The notes under the pieces: generated by a model
Seen by the model: only the letters and a program-made list of their open reading frames with translations
Told to the model about the DNA's origin: nothing
Database searches by the model: none
NCBI RefSeq assembly: GCF_020172685.1
Contig: NZ_CP083986.1
Location: forward strand, 409,147-473,146
Length of the DNA stretch: 64,000 bases
Origin: [Mycobacterium] nativiensis
GTDB taxonomy: Bacteria; Actinomycetota; Actinomycetes; Mycobacteriales; Mycobacteriaceae
Direction of reading: 5' to 3'
Position numbers and translations under genes: made by a program
In this document: positions 50,787 through 59,078 of the stretch, piece after piece
Position numbering within the stretch: the stretch's first letter is position 1
Layout of the letters: every line of letters starts with the position of its first letter

Positions 50787-51782
50787 ATGCGATGGGGGCT
50801 GCCCTGGCCGGGCGCGGATCGGGCCAAGGCGGCCGAGGAGGCCGGTGCGGCGGCGTTCTGCGCCGGGGAGTTCGCGGACACCAGTGCCTACGTGACCGCA
50901 TCGGAGATGGTGCGGGCCACGGCGTCTGCCATGGTCGGGCCGGGAATCGCCTACGCCTTCGCCCGATCCCCGTTCGTGCACGCCGCCTCGGTGCGGCAGC
51001 TGAACCGAACCGCACCGGGGCGGGTGTTTCTGGGCCTGGGTGCGGGCACCGCCCGGATGAACCGTGATTGGTTCGGGGTGGATGCCGCGCATCCGGCGCG
51101 GCGGATGGCGGAGCTGGTCAGCTGCATCCGGGCGTTCCTGCACGCGGAGAACAACCAGACAGTGCGGTTCCACGGCGACTTCTACGACATCGACGCGGCT
51201 GTGCGGGCGCCGGTGCTGGGCCGCATCGACGTGTCGATCCTGTTGGGGGCATTCAACGTTCACATGCTGCGCACAGCCGGCGGTGTCGCCGACGGGGTGC
51301 TGGCGCACGCGCTGTTCACCGACCGCTGGTGGGATGAGGTGGCCGATCCAGCGCTGGCGCTCGGCGCCGGGCGGGCCGGCCGGGACGCATCGTCGCTGTC
51401 GCGCTGGGGGTGGATGCTCGTCGCGGTCGACGATGCCGACCCGCAGCGGGCGATCGAGGACGCCAAACGCCAGATCGGGTTCTACCTCACGGTCAAGACC
51501 TATGACCCGTATTTCGAACTGCACGGCTGGCAAGAAGTGGTGGCCCGTACCCGCGCCGACTTCGCCGGCGGTGACCCTGCGATGCTGGGACGCCACGTCA
51601 CCGACGAGATGTTGTGGGCGATAGCCGTCTGCGGCGACACAGACCAGGCCCGCGAGATGCTGGCCGGCCGGCGTCGGCTCCCCGAACTCGGATTCCTTTC
51701 GCCGCCGGGGTTTTTGGTGAGCCCGCGGCGGCGAGAACGGTATGCGGATGCGGCCGCCGCGCTGTCGGCGATCCTGACTTAG
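50787..51782 (+). CDS. Luciferase-like (LLM) F420-dependent oxidoreductase
   Basis: A 331 aa TIM-barrel protein of the luciferase-like monooxygenase family. It begins directly with strand 1 (MRWGLPWPGADRAKAAEEAG), has FLGLGAGTARMNRDWFGVDA as the phosphate or cofactor loop, then HPARRMAELVSCIRAFL, and SILLGAFNVHMLRTAGGVAD late in the barrel. In mycobacteria most such proteins use reduced F420 rather than FMN. The reaction is unknown; hydride transfer to an enone or ketone of the substrate would suit the context. It lies 6 bp after the mycofactocin-type SDR and converges on the fadD at 51779, overlapping by 4 bp. Confidence 0.83.
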   Translation: MRWGLPWPGADRAKAAEEAGAAAFCAGEFADTSAYVTASEMVRATASAMVGPGIAYAFARSPFVHAASVRQLNRTAPGRVFLGLGAGTARMNRDWFGVDAAHPARRMAELVSCIRAFLHAENNQTVRFHGDFYDIDAAVRAPVLGRIDVSILLGAFNVHMLRTAGGVADGVLAHALFTDRWWDEVADPALALGAGRAGRDASSLSRWGWMLVAVDDADPQRAIEDAKRQIGFYLTVKTYDPYFELHGWQEVVARTRADFAGGDPAMLGRHVTDEMLWAIAVCGDTDQAREMLAGRRRLPELGFLSPPGFLVSPRRRERYADAAAALSAILT

Positions 51783-53269
51783 CAGGCTTGCAGCCGGGCA
51801 AGGATCTCCCGGCGAACGACCTTGCCGGTGGCCGTGGTGGGGAGCTGGTCGAAGAACACCACCCGGTCGGGTGTGCGCGAACCACGCAGCCGTTGCCGGA
51901 CGAAGGTGCGAAGCTCGTCGGGATCCGGCTGCCCGCCCGGGGCCGCGACGATCACGGCGACGATGATCTGTCCCCACTCGGGATCGTCGGCACCGACCAC
52001 CGCGGCCTGACGGACCGCCGGATGCTCGACGAGCACGTCTTCCAGTTCCGCGGGGGCGATGTTCTCCCCGCCGCGGATGATGGTGTCGTCGGCGCGGCCC
52101 AGGACGAACAGATAGCCGTCGTCATCCACCGTGGCCCGATCGCGTGTGGCGAACCAGCCATCGTCGTCCAAGGCGGACCCCGACTCGGCGTAGCGGCCCG
52201 ATACCTGATCGCCGCGCACGAACAATTCGCCGATCTCACCGGGGCCGAGCGTGCGGCCGTCTTCGGCGCGGATCGTGATCTCGACGCCGGGTACGGGCCG
52301 GCCCACCGATCCCAGCCGGCGCGCTGCGGCCGGATCGCTCGAGCCGTGCGCGCGGCGGTGGTCTTCGGGGGTCAACGCGGCGATGGTGGAGCTGGTCTCG
52401 GTGAGGCCGTAGGCGTTGACGAATCCCACCTCGGGAAGCAGCTCCAGGGCCCGGCGAACCAGTGGCTGAGCGACCTTGGCGCCCCCGTATGCCAGGTTGC
52501 GCAGTGCGGGCAGCGGTTGGGGATCGTCTTCCAGTGCCGAGACGATGCGCTCCAGCATGGTCGGCACCACGGTGGCGGTGGTGATCGCCTCATCGGCGAC
52601 CAACTGAATCCAGCGTCGAGCGTCGAACCGCGGCAGGTACACCATCCGGCGTCCCGCGTAGAGGTTCGAGCACGCTGCGCTCACGCCGGCGATGTGATAG
52701 GGCGGAACCGCGATCAATGCGGCGTCATCCGGTGCTGCCGACAGGAACTCGACGGTGCCCGTGACGTAGCTGACCAGATTGCCGTGCGAGAGTTCGACCG
52801 CCTTGGGGCGCGACGTGGTTCCCGAGGTGAACAGCAGGACGGCCGTGTCGCCGGCTTCGGTGGGGGTGTCCTCGGCGGGCTCGGCACCGGCGACTGCTGC
52901 CATGAACTCCTCGGTGTCCAGGACCGGGTACGTATCACCGATGACGGCCCGGTACTCGGGATCGACCACCACCAGCGGTTCGGGCAACCGGGAGATGAGT
53001 TCTAGCAGCGCCGCGGGGCTCAGTCGGTAGTTCAGTGGGGCGAACGTGAGCCCGGCGCGCGCGGCGCCGAACATCAGTAGCGGCAACATCGCCCCGCCGA
53101 GGCCGATATAGGCGATGCAGGCGGCCCGGTGCCGGGTCAGCACCGTGTTGGCGCGCGCCGAAAGGTTATCGAGTTCCACTGTTGTCCAACGCAGTTCGTC
53201 GCAGACCAGGATTTCTCGACTGGGGTCTACGGACGCCGCCATCTGCAGGAGCAGGGGAATGCCCAGCAT
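51779..53269 (-). CDS. Acyl-CoA synthetase (AMP-binding ligase)
   Basis: A 496 aa ANL ligase. The P-loop is LLFTSGTTSRPKAVELSHG, the adenine motif FVNAYGLTETSST, the hinge region FATRDRATVDDDGYLFVLGR with RGGENIAPAELEDVL, and the catalytic Lys is in LPTTATGKVVRREIL. It is slightly shorter than the other ligases here, with a short N-domain and YHIAGVSA in the acyl pocket. GAAGGAGAACC before ATG 53269 gives a strong start; the frame continues upstream only as noise. It is divergent from a small gene and fadD across about 100 bp containing the recurrent motif. Confidence 0.9.
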   Translation of the reverse strand: MLGIPLLLQMAASVDPSREILVCDELRWTTVELDNLSARANTVLTRHRAACIAYIGLGGAMLPLLMFGAARAGLTFAPLNYRLSPAALLELISRLPEPLVVVDPEYRAVIGDTYPVLDTEEFMAAVAGAEPAEDTPTEAGDTAVLLFTSGTTSRPKAVELSHGNLVSYVTGTVEFLSAAPDDAALIAVPPYHIAGVSAACSNLYAGRRMVYLPRFDARRWIQLVADEAITTATVVPTMLERIVSALEDDPQPLPALRNLAYGGAKVAQPLVRRALELLPEVGFVNAYGLTETSSTIAALTPEDHRRAHGSSDPAAARRLGSVGRPVPGVEITIRAEDGRTLGPGEIGELFVRGDQVSGRYAESGSALDDDGWFATRDRATVDDDGYLFVLGRADDTIIRGGENIAPAELEDVLVEHPAVRQAAVVGADDPEWGQIIVAVIVAAPGGQPDPDELRTFVRQRLRGSRTPDRVVFFDQLPTTATGKVVRREILARLQAC

Positions 53270-53333
53270 GGTTCTCCTTCGGTGACGCCGAGGGTGTCGG
53301 CGGTGCGAGTGTTGCGCCGAACGCCCGTGCAAT

Positions 53334-53361
53334 ATTTACTAGATCAGTATCCTATTACCAG
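53334..53361. promoter_or_regulatory. Recurrent CAGTATCC element between divergent ligase genes
   Basis: CAGTATCC at 53345-53352, preceded by TTTACTAGAT, so the minus-strand reading is GGATACTGATCTAGT with mirrored ACT and AGT. TATCCT at 53348 is also a -10 candidate for the plus-strand gene starting at 53372. Confidence 0.5.
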
Positions 53362-53371
53362 GAGGAAATAG

Positions 53372-53665
53372 ATGCCACTCACGGCCGGGGTGCGGTTGAA
53401 GACGCCAGCGTCAGGATGCGAGGTACTCGTCGTTCGGGTGCCGTCCACCGAAGAGGCGCTGACGTGCGCGGGAGGTCTGATGGCCGCGGACGTCGAGTCC
53501 GCCGACCCGCCGGACGCGCCGAACGACGTCCAGATCGGCAAGCGGTACGCCGACGACGAGTCGGGGCTGGAATTGCTCTGCGTGAAGGCTGGCCGCGGGC
53601 CGCTGCAGTTCGGCGGACGTGACCTCGTCATGCGTGCCCCGAAGGCACTGCCGTCGTCGGATTAG
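53372..53665 (+). CDS. Small conserved-looking protein upstream of fadD
   Basis: A 97 aa protein without signal peptide or membrane segment. It has three cysteines (SGCEVLV, ALTCAGG, LLCVKAG), a central acidic stretch (DVESADPPDAPND) and a basic GKRYADDESGLELLC. A very strong ribosome site, AGGAGGAAA, precedes the ATG, and the gene ends 17 bp before the fadD at 53683, so it is surely expressed with it. I do not recognise a family. Because of the GK/RY..DE.G.ELLC pattern it could be a small metal- or CoA-binding accessory, but that is speculation. Confidence 0.7.
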   Translation: MPLTAGVRLKTPASGCEVLVVRVPSTEEALTCAGGLMAADVESADPPDAPNDVQIGKRYADDESGLELLCVKAGRGPLQFGGRDLVMRAPKALPSSD

Positions 53666-53682
53666 CCGGCGAGGATACGGAA

Positions 53683-55245
53683 ATGCAGATTCGGCACTGG
53701 GTCGACTCCGCCGCCCCGGCACTGATCATGTGGCCCTCGGGTACCTCGGTCAGCTTCGCCGAGCTCGAGGCACGCGCCAACCGGCTCGCCCACCACTTCC
53801 GCTCCGCCGGGCTGGCCAACGGGGACACCGTCGCCGTCGTCATGGAGAACAACGAACACGTCCACGCCGTGATGTGGGCGGCTCGGCGTTGCGGCCTGTA
53901 CTACACGATGCTCAACACCCATCTGACCCCGGCGGAGGCCGCCTACATCGTCGACAACAGCGGCGCCGAAGCGGTCATCGGTTCCCGGGTCACCCGCTCG
54001 CTGTGCGAGGGGCTCGTCGCCCAGCTGCCCGCCGGATCGCCCGACCTGCTGCTCATGGCCGACGACGACGCGGACGGCTGGCAGCGCTATCCGGAGTGTG
54101 TCGCCGGGCGCCCCGCCACCCCCATCGCCGACGAGTGGGAAGGCGATCTGCTGCAGTACTCGTCGGGGACCACCGGCCGGCCGAAGGGCATCCGCCGCGA
54201 GCTGCCCGGCCTCCCGCCTGCTGAGGCTCCCGGCCTGATGACGCGACTGTTCACTACGCTTGGCATCGACGACGACACGGTATATCTGAGTCCGGCCCCG
54301 CTGTACCACACGGCGCCGTCGGTCTGGTCGATGTCAGTTCAGGAGATGGGCGGCGGCGTCGTCGTTCTGGAGAAGTTCGATGCCCGGGGCGCGCTCGAGG
54401 CCATCGAGCGGTACCGCGTCACCCACGCCCAGTTCGTCCCCACGATGTTCGTGCGAATGCTTAAGCTGCCCACGGAGATCCGCAACGCCTACGACCTGTC
54501 CAGCCTGCGCCGGGTCGTGCATGCGGCCGCGCCGTGCCCGCCTGAGATCAAGCGGCAGATGATCGACTGGTGGGGGCCGATCATCGACGAGTACTACGGC
54601 TCGTCGGAGGGAATCGGTGCGTCATACATCCGCTCCGACGAATGGTTGGAGCACCCCGGGTCGGTGGGCAGGCCCATGATGGGGGTGCCGCACATCATCG
54701 GGGCGGACGGCAGGGAAGTGCCGCCCGGCGAACCGGGTGAGATCTACTTCGAGGGGGGCCTCCCCTTCGCTTATGTCGGAGACGCCGCGAAGACCGCGGC
54801 CGCCCGAAACGAGCAGGGGTGGTCCACCGTCGGCGACATCGGTTATCTCGACGCGGACGGGTACCTGTATCTGACCGACCGGCGTCACCACATGATCATC
54901 TCCGGGGGCGTCAACATCTACCCGCAAGAGGTCGAGAATCTGCTCATCACCCACCCCCGGGTGCTCGACGCCGCAGTCTTCGGACTGCCCGACCCGGTCA
55001 TGGGCCAATCGGTGAAGGCGGTGGCGCAGTTGGTGAACCCGGCCGACGCCTGTTCCGAGCTCGCCGAGGAGTTGCTCGCCTGGTTGCGTGACCGGCTGGC
55101 GCACTACAAGTGCCCGAAATCGGTGTCGTTCGAGGAGCGCTTGCCGCGGTCGGACACCGGAAAGCTCTACAAGGACCAACTGGTCAGCCGGCACACCGCA
55201 GATCAACGGCCGGCCGGCATGGCCGCGGTCAACCCGGCGCAGTAG
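53683..55245 (+). CDS. Acyl-CoA synthetase (FadD-type AMP-binding ligase)
   Basis: A 520 aa ANL ligase: P-loop LLQYSSGTTGRPKGIRR, adenine motif DEYYGSSEGIG, hinge VGDIGYLDADGYLYLTDRRH with SGGVNIYPQEVENLL, and catalytic Lys in PRSDTGKLYKDQL. The block PCPPEIKRQMIDWWGP and the RRELPG segment after the P-loop are shared with the ligase at 33937, so these two are paralogues, distinct from those at 48325 and 51779. Substrate unknown. It follows the small protein at 53372 and converges on the lyase gene at 55301. Confidence 0.9.
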   Translation: MQIRHWVDSAAPALIMWPSGTSVSFAELEARANRLAHHFRSAGLANGDTVAVVMENNEHVHAVMWAARRCGLYYTMLNTHLTPAEAAYIVDNSGAEAVIGSRVTRSLCEGLVAQLPAGSPDLLLMADDDADGWQRYPECVAGRPATPIADEWEGDLLQYSSGTTGRPKGIRRELPGLPPAEAPGLMTRLFTTLGIDDDTVYLSPAPLYHTAPSVWSMSVQEMGGGVVVLEKFDARGALEAIERYRVTHAQFVPTMFVRMLKLPTEIRNAYDLSSLRRVVHAAAPCPPEIKRQMIDWWGPIIDEYYGSSEGIGASYIRSDEWLEHPGSVGRPMMGVPHIIGADGREVPPGEPGEIYFEGGLPFAYVGDAAKTAAARNEQGWSTVGDIGYLDADGYLYLTDRRHHMIISGGVNIYPQEVENLLITHPRVLDAAVFGLPDPVMGQSVKAVAQLVNPADACSELAEELLAWLRDRLAHYKCPKSVSFEERLPRSDTGKLYKDQLVSRHTADQRPAGMAAVNPAQ

Positions 55246-55300
55246 TCGGCCGGTTCGTCTTTCGGCATGGTGGGGCCAAAGTCCCGCGTAGCTGATCGGC

Positions 55301-56062
55301 CTACCTCCAGCGGCCGAGTACCTCGCCGGCGTGCTTGCCCAGTGCGACCTGCAGCAGCGGCCCGAAGCTGATCCGGCCGACACCGACCTGGGCGAACGAA
55401 GCCGGATCGTCGGAGTCGGGCGCGGCGAGCGCGTTGACCGGTTTCGGTAGTCCGGCGGCCAACAGTCGTAGGGTCTCCGCGTCGTGGCGGCCGACCGGGT
55501 AGAGCACGTCCGCGCCGGCCGCCGCGCACTCGGTCAGCCGGGCGATGACGCGGTCGATGCGGTCGGCGTCGTCGCCGTCCTTGCGCAGGAACAGGTCGGT
55601 GCGGGCATTGATGACGACATGCGTGCCCGCGGCGTCGGCGGCCTCGCGCAGCGCGCCGACGTACTCGGCGTGCTCGGCGGCCGACCGCAGCCGCTTGTCC
55701 TGGCTGTGCACCGAGTCCTCGATGTTGCAGCCCACAGCGCCGGCGTCCAGCAGGCCCTCGATCAGCCGGGAGGCCGACTCGGCGTAGCCGGACTCGATGT
55801 CGACCGACACCGGCACGTCGACGGCCTCGGTGATCTGGCGTACCCGGCCCAGCACCTCGCCGAACGACATCCCTTCGCCATCGCTGCGGCCGATCGACTC
55901 GGCCACCGGCTTGCTGCCCACGGTCAGCGCACCGAATCCGGCGCCGACGGCCAGCTTCGCCGACCACACATCCCACACGGTGGGCAGGATGACCGGATTT
56001 CCCGGCTGATGCATCGCCAGGAACGCCGCTGCCCGCTGCCCAAGAACCTCGTGACTCGTCAT
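55301..56062 (-). CDS. Isocitrate lyase / PEP mutase-family lyase
   Basis: A 253 aa TIM-barrel protein of the isocitrate lyase/PEP mutase superfamily. Segments are VILPTVWDVWSAKLAVGAGF, VPVSVDIESGYAESA (metal/substrate Asp and Glu), GAVGCNIEDSVHSQDKRLR, then INARTDLFLRKDGD. The catalytic loop cysteine of isocitrate lyase (KKCGH) is absent, so it belongs to the small oxaloacetate-hydrolase, 2-methylisocitrate-lyase-like or PEP-phosphonomutase-like group. A role in handling propionate-derived or C4/C5 acids released by side-chain cleavage is possible but unproven. Confidence 0.82.
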   Translation of the reverse strand: MTSHEVLGQRAAAFLAMHQPGNPVILPTVWDVWSAKLAVGAGFGALTVGSKPVAESIGRSDGEGMSFGEVLGRVRQITEAVDVPVSVDIESGYAESASRLIEGLLDAGAVGCNIEDSVHSQDKRLRSAAEHAEYVGALREAADAAGTHVVINARTDLFLRKDGDDADRIDRVIARLTECAAAGADVLYPVGRHDAETLRLLAAGLPKPVNALAAPDSDDPASFAQVGVGRISFGPLLQVALGKHAGEVLGRWR

Positions 56063-56407
56063 TTATCCAACTCTTCCATGTGGTATTTGCCGGCCTGCCG
56101 TCGGGTGGCTCCAGATCTGGCGATCCGTTTATCGACGCGGACCGTTGGGCTCATTTGGGCAAGATCACTACATAACCTCGGAATGGATACATCGATCATC
56201 GACTGCTGTCTCGATTCGGTGATCGAATTCGCTTGTGGTTCACCGACTATCGGGTTTCCTTTGCTCAGGCTTGGGTATAGGCTTGCTGAATTCCGGGCGG
56301 GGGGTATGACCGTCCCGTGAGCCACCAAAAGCCCTGCATCGGCGCAGGACGCCCATCGGCGCGATCGACAGGATCGTTTGCGATTCCCAGGTAGAGGAAG
56401 TGGCGAA
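56063..56407. other. Noncoding gap upstream of the first PGRS gene
   Basis: About 345 bp without a credible coding frame and with lower GC than its surroundings. It separates two divergent genes, so it must contain both promoters. An inverted repeat is visible: TCGGTGA at 56216-56222 and TCACCGA at 56240-56246. The recurrent GGATACTG motif is not here. I see no RNA gene. Confidence 0.6.
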
Positions 56408-57901
56408 ATGGCCATCCGACCGTTCGTAAGAAGTCTCGGCGCCGGAACCGCCACTGCGGCGTTCTTAGCGTTCACTGTCACCCCGCTCAGTTCGGCACCG
56501 TCGGCGCAGGCCGATGAGCTGGATTGGATTCTCGACCTGTTCAACTCGGCTGACTGGTCGTCCGCGGCCCCGGCCACCGACACCGGGGCGACGACCTTCG
56601 ACTGGGATGCCCTCTTCGCCCCGGCGAACTCGCTGGCGGGTTCGGCTGACGCCGCCGGCCTCGGTGCTGAAAGCTCGCTGCAGTCCACCGCCGACAGCCT
56701 GTTCGGCTTCCAGATCGACGCGAACACCTACGACATGATCCACAGCTTTGAACAGAGTTGGATCACCAGCGACTTCGGCCAGTTCATCGACAACTCGATC
56801 AACACGCTTTCCGGCCAATTCCTGATCGGCAACGGAACAGACGGTGCCGACGGCGGCACCCTGGCCGCGGCGGCCGGTGGCAACGGCGGGCTGTGGTTCG
56901 GCGACGGCGGCACCGGTGGCACGGATGCCGACGGTGTCGGCGGCGTGGGCGGCGACGCCGGCCTGAGCGGCAACGGCGGCGTGGGCGGCGCCGGGGCCGA
57001 CGGTGGTATCGGCGGCGACGGCGGGGCCGGCGGGACCCTGATGGGCATCGGCGGCGCCGGCGGCACCGGCGGTACCGGTGTGGAAGGCGTGGATGGCGGC
57101 GTTGGTGGCCTCGGCGGTAACGGTGGTGCCGGCGGTGTCGGCATGGGCGCCATGTTCGGCGAAGGTGGGGTCGGTGGAACCGGCGGCTCCGGCGGCGCGA
57201 GTGTGGCGAACGGTACGGGCGGCGACGCCACCGGAGGTCTCGGCGGCAATGGCGGCATCGGTGGCGCGGGCTCCGACATCGGCGGCCTCGGCGGTAACGG
57301 CGGCGTCGGCGGAACCGGAGGGGACGCCACGGCCAATGGTTCGGGCGGCACCACGGTTGGCGGTGACGGCGGCACCGGCGGTGATGGTGGCGCCGGCGGC
57401 CAGACGATGGGCAACGGTGGCGCCGGTGGGGCCGGCGGCGAGGCAACGTCCAACGGTTCCGGCGGCACCGCCACCGGTGGTGACGGCGGCCAGGGCGGCG
57501 TGGGCGCCGGGACCGCGGCCGGGCTGGCCGGACCGGTCGGCGGTGATGGCGGCGCCGGTGGTGCCGGCGGCGACGCGATCTCGCACGGCAGTCCCGGTAC
57601 CGCGACCGGCGGAACCGGAGGCACCGGCGGAACCGGCGGTGAAGGCGGTACCGGGAACAACGGCGGTCCCGGTGGCAACGGTGGAGTCGGTGGCGGCGCT
57701 ACCACCACGGGCACGGACGGCCACCCGACCGGTGGTGACGGCGGTGACGGCGGGACCGGCGGTGTCGGTGGCACCGGTGCCAACGGTGGTGCCGGTGGGG
57801 AAGCCGGCCAGCCCGGGCCGACCAGCGCCAACGGTGGCAGTACGGGTACGCCCGGTTCGCCCGGTCAGCCGGGTCAGCCCGGTGCCAACGGTCCGGCGTA
57901 G
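56408..57901 (+). CDS. PE-less PGRS-repeat exported protein
   Basis: A 497 aa protein with three parts. Residues 1-36 are a signal peptide ([20 protein letters not shown], cleavage near AQA|D). Residues 37-140 are a unique acidic/aromatic domain ([20 protein letters not shown], then [20 protein letters not shown]). From about 150 to the end runs a PGRS domain of GGxGG and NGG triplets. A normal PE_PGRS protein would start with a PE domain; here there is none. The unique domain shares WI/WM.S.FGQ..D..IN with the second PGRS protein at 61052. PGRS proteins are surface-associated; the function here is unknown. GAGGAAG precedes the ATG. Confidence 0.82.
   Translation: MAIRPFVRSLGAGTATAAFLAFTVTPLSSAPSAQADELDWILDLFNSADWSSAAPATDTGATTFDWDALFAPANSLAGSADAAGLGAESSLQSTADSLFGFQIDANTYDMIHSFEQSWITSDFGQFIDNSINTLSGQFLIGNGTDGADGGTLAAAAGGNGGLWFGDGGTGGTDADGVGGVGGDAGLSGNGGVGGAGADGGIGGDGGAGGTLMGIGGAGGTGGTGVEGVDGGVGGLGGNGGAGGVGMGAMFGEGGVGGTGGSGGASVANGTGGDATGGLGGNGGIGGAGSDIGGLGGNGGVGGTGGDATANGSGGTTVGGDGGTGGDGGAGGQTMGNGGAGGAGGEATSNGSGGTATGGDGGQGGVGAGTAAGLAGPVGGDGGAGGAGGDAISHGSPGTATGGTGGTGGTGGEGGTGNNGGPGGNGGVGGGATTTGTDGHPTGGDGGDGGTGGVGGTGANGGAGGEAGQPGPTSANGGSTGTPGSPGQPGQPGANGPA
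56855..57895 (+). repeat. PGRS-type Gly/Ala/Asn-rich coding repeat
   Basis: Degenerate tandem GGCGGC/GGTGGC/AACGG units encode GGxGG and NGG repeats over about 1 kb in frame. The regular 9-bp-like periodicity makes this stretch prone to slippage and to false antisense ORFs. Confidence 0.8.
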
Positions 57902-57904
57902 GGT

Positions 57905-57930
57905 TCGGGCGCCTCTTCCTGATCGCCCGA
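57905..57930. terminator. Hairpin between convergent PGRS and fadE genes
   Basis: TCGGGCG at 57905-57911 and CGCCCGA at 57924-57930 form a perfect 7-bp stem around a 12-base loop. It sits exactly between two converging stop codons and has no T-run, as often in mycobacteria. It probably ends transcription from both sides. Confidence 0.55.
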
Positions 57931-57938
57931 GGGGATCG

Positions 57939-59078
57939 TCAGAGCCCCAGGTCCTTGGCGATGATCGTCTTCATGATCTCGTTGCTGCCGCCGTAGATGC
58001 TCTGGATGCGGGCGTCGACGAACGCCCGGGACACCGGGTACTCGCGCATGTAGCCGTAGCCGCCGTAGAGCTGTAGACAGCGATGCGCGGTCCGGAACTG
58101 CAGGTCGGTGCTCCACCATTTCAGCTTGGCGGCCCGCGCCGCGGTCAGCTCGCCGACCAGGTGTTGCGCAATGCAGTCGTCGAGATACGTTCGGGCGATG
58201 TCTAATTCGGTGGCCACCTCGGCGAGCACGAACTGGGTGTTCTGGAAACCGGATATCGGGGTGCCGAACGCTGTGCGCTGCCGGACGTAGTCCAGCGTCG
58301 CGGCCAACACCCCTTCGGCGGCGGCGACGGCGCCCACCCCCAGCGAGAGCCGTTCCTGCGGCAGGTTGCGCACCAGCTGGTAGAAGCCCTGACCCTCCTC
58401 GCCGAGCAGGTTGTCGACGGGCACCCGCATGTCGGTGAACGCCAGTTCGCTGGTGTCCTGGGCGTGCAGCCCGATCTTGGCGAGGTTGCGGCCCCGGGCA
58501 AATCCCGGGGTGTCGGCCTCGACGACCAGCAGTGACAGGCCCTGGTGCCGATCTTCGCCGGTGCGGACCGCGACCACGAACAGATCGCCGGTCTGCCCAT
58601 TGGAGATGAACGTCTTCGCGCCGTTGACCACGTAGTGGTCGCCGTCCCGGTGCGCGGTGGTGGCGATCCCGGCCAGATCGCTGCCGGTGCCGGGCTCGGT
58701 CATCGCGATACCGAGCACCGTCTCGCCGGTCACCACACCGGGCAGCCAGCGCCGCCGCTGCTCGGGCGTGGTCAGGTCGGTCAGGTACGGCAGCGCCACG
58801 TCGTTCTGCAGCGAGAACGCGATGGCCTCGGCGGCCGCCCCGGCCCGCTGCAGTTCGTCGACCACGATCGCGTGATAGCGGAAGTCATCGACGCCGGGGC
58901 CACCGAACTCCTCCGGCACCGGAAATCCCAGCAGACCCAGCCGGCCGGCTTCGATGAACAGCGAGCGGTCCCAGCCGCCGTCGCGCTCGGCGTCCTCATG
59001 GGTGGGCAATACGGCGCGCTGCACGAAATCTCGCACCAATTCCCGGAATTGGTGGTGTTCCGAGCCGTAGCTCAGCAT
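57939..59078 (-). CDS. Acyl-CoA dehydrogenase, FadE
   Basis: A 379 aa acyl-CoA dehydrogenase. TEPGTGSDLAGIATTAH and VVNGAKTFISNGQTGDL are the flavin and substrate motifs, NLPQERLSLG holds the likely catalytic Glu, and the end QSIYGGSNEIMKTIIAKDLG has Gly at the MCAD Glu site. It resembles the 27713 dehydrogenase. The ATG at 59078 overlaps the last base of the glutaryl-CoA-dehydrogenase-like gene upstream (TGATG), so the two are coupled. A longer open frame to 59750 is a different-frame read-through of that gene. It is the third gene of the SDR, GCDH-like, FadE operon and may introduce the first double bond into a cyclic acyl-CoA. Confidence 0.88.
   Translation of the reverse strand: MLSYGSEHHQFRELVRDFVQRAVLPTHEDAERDGGWDRSLFIEAGRLGLLGFPVPEEFGGPGVDDFRYHAIVVDELQRAGAAAEAIAFSLQNDVALPYLTDLTTPEQRRRWLPGVVTGETVLGIAMTEPGTGSDLAGIATTAHRDGDHYVVNGAKTFISNGQTGDLFVVAVRTGEDRHQGLSLLVVEADTPGFARGRNLAKIGLHAQDTSELAFTDMRVPVDNLLGEEGQGFYQLVRNLPQERLSLGVGAVAAAEGVLAATLDYVRQRTAFGTPISGFQNTQFVLAEVATELDIARTYLDDCIAQHLVGELTAARAAKLKWWSTDLQFRTAHRCLQLYGGYGYMREYPVSRAFVDARIQSIYGGSNEIMKTIIAKDLGL

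Noticed and set aside
5857..53371. KstR/KstR2 operators controlling the cluster
   Set aside because: The recurrent motif does not match the AAC..GTT or CAAG..CTTG cores I know for KstR and KstR2. A different regulator is more likely.
56728..57831. Proline-rich and arginine-rich ORFs antisense to the PGRS repeats (also around 61090-63250)
   Set aside because: They mirror the GGC/GCC triplets of the PGRS domain on the other strand or frame; no start region or family features.
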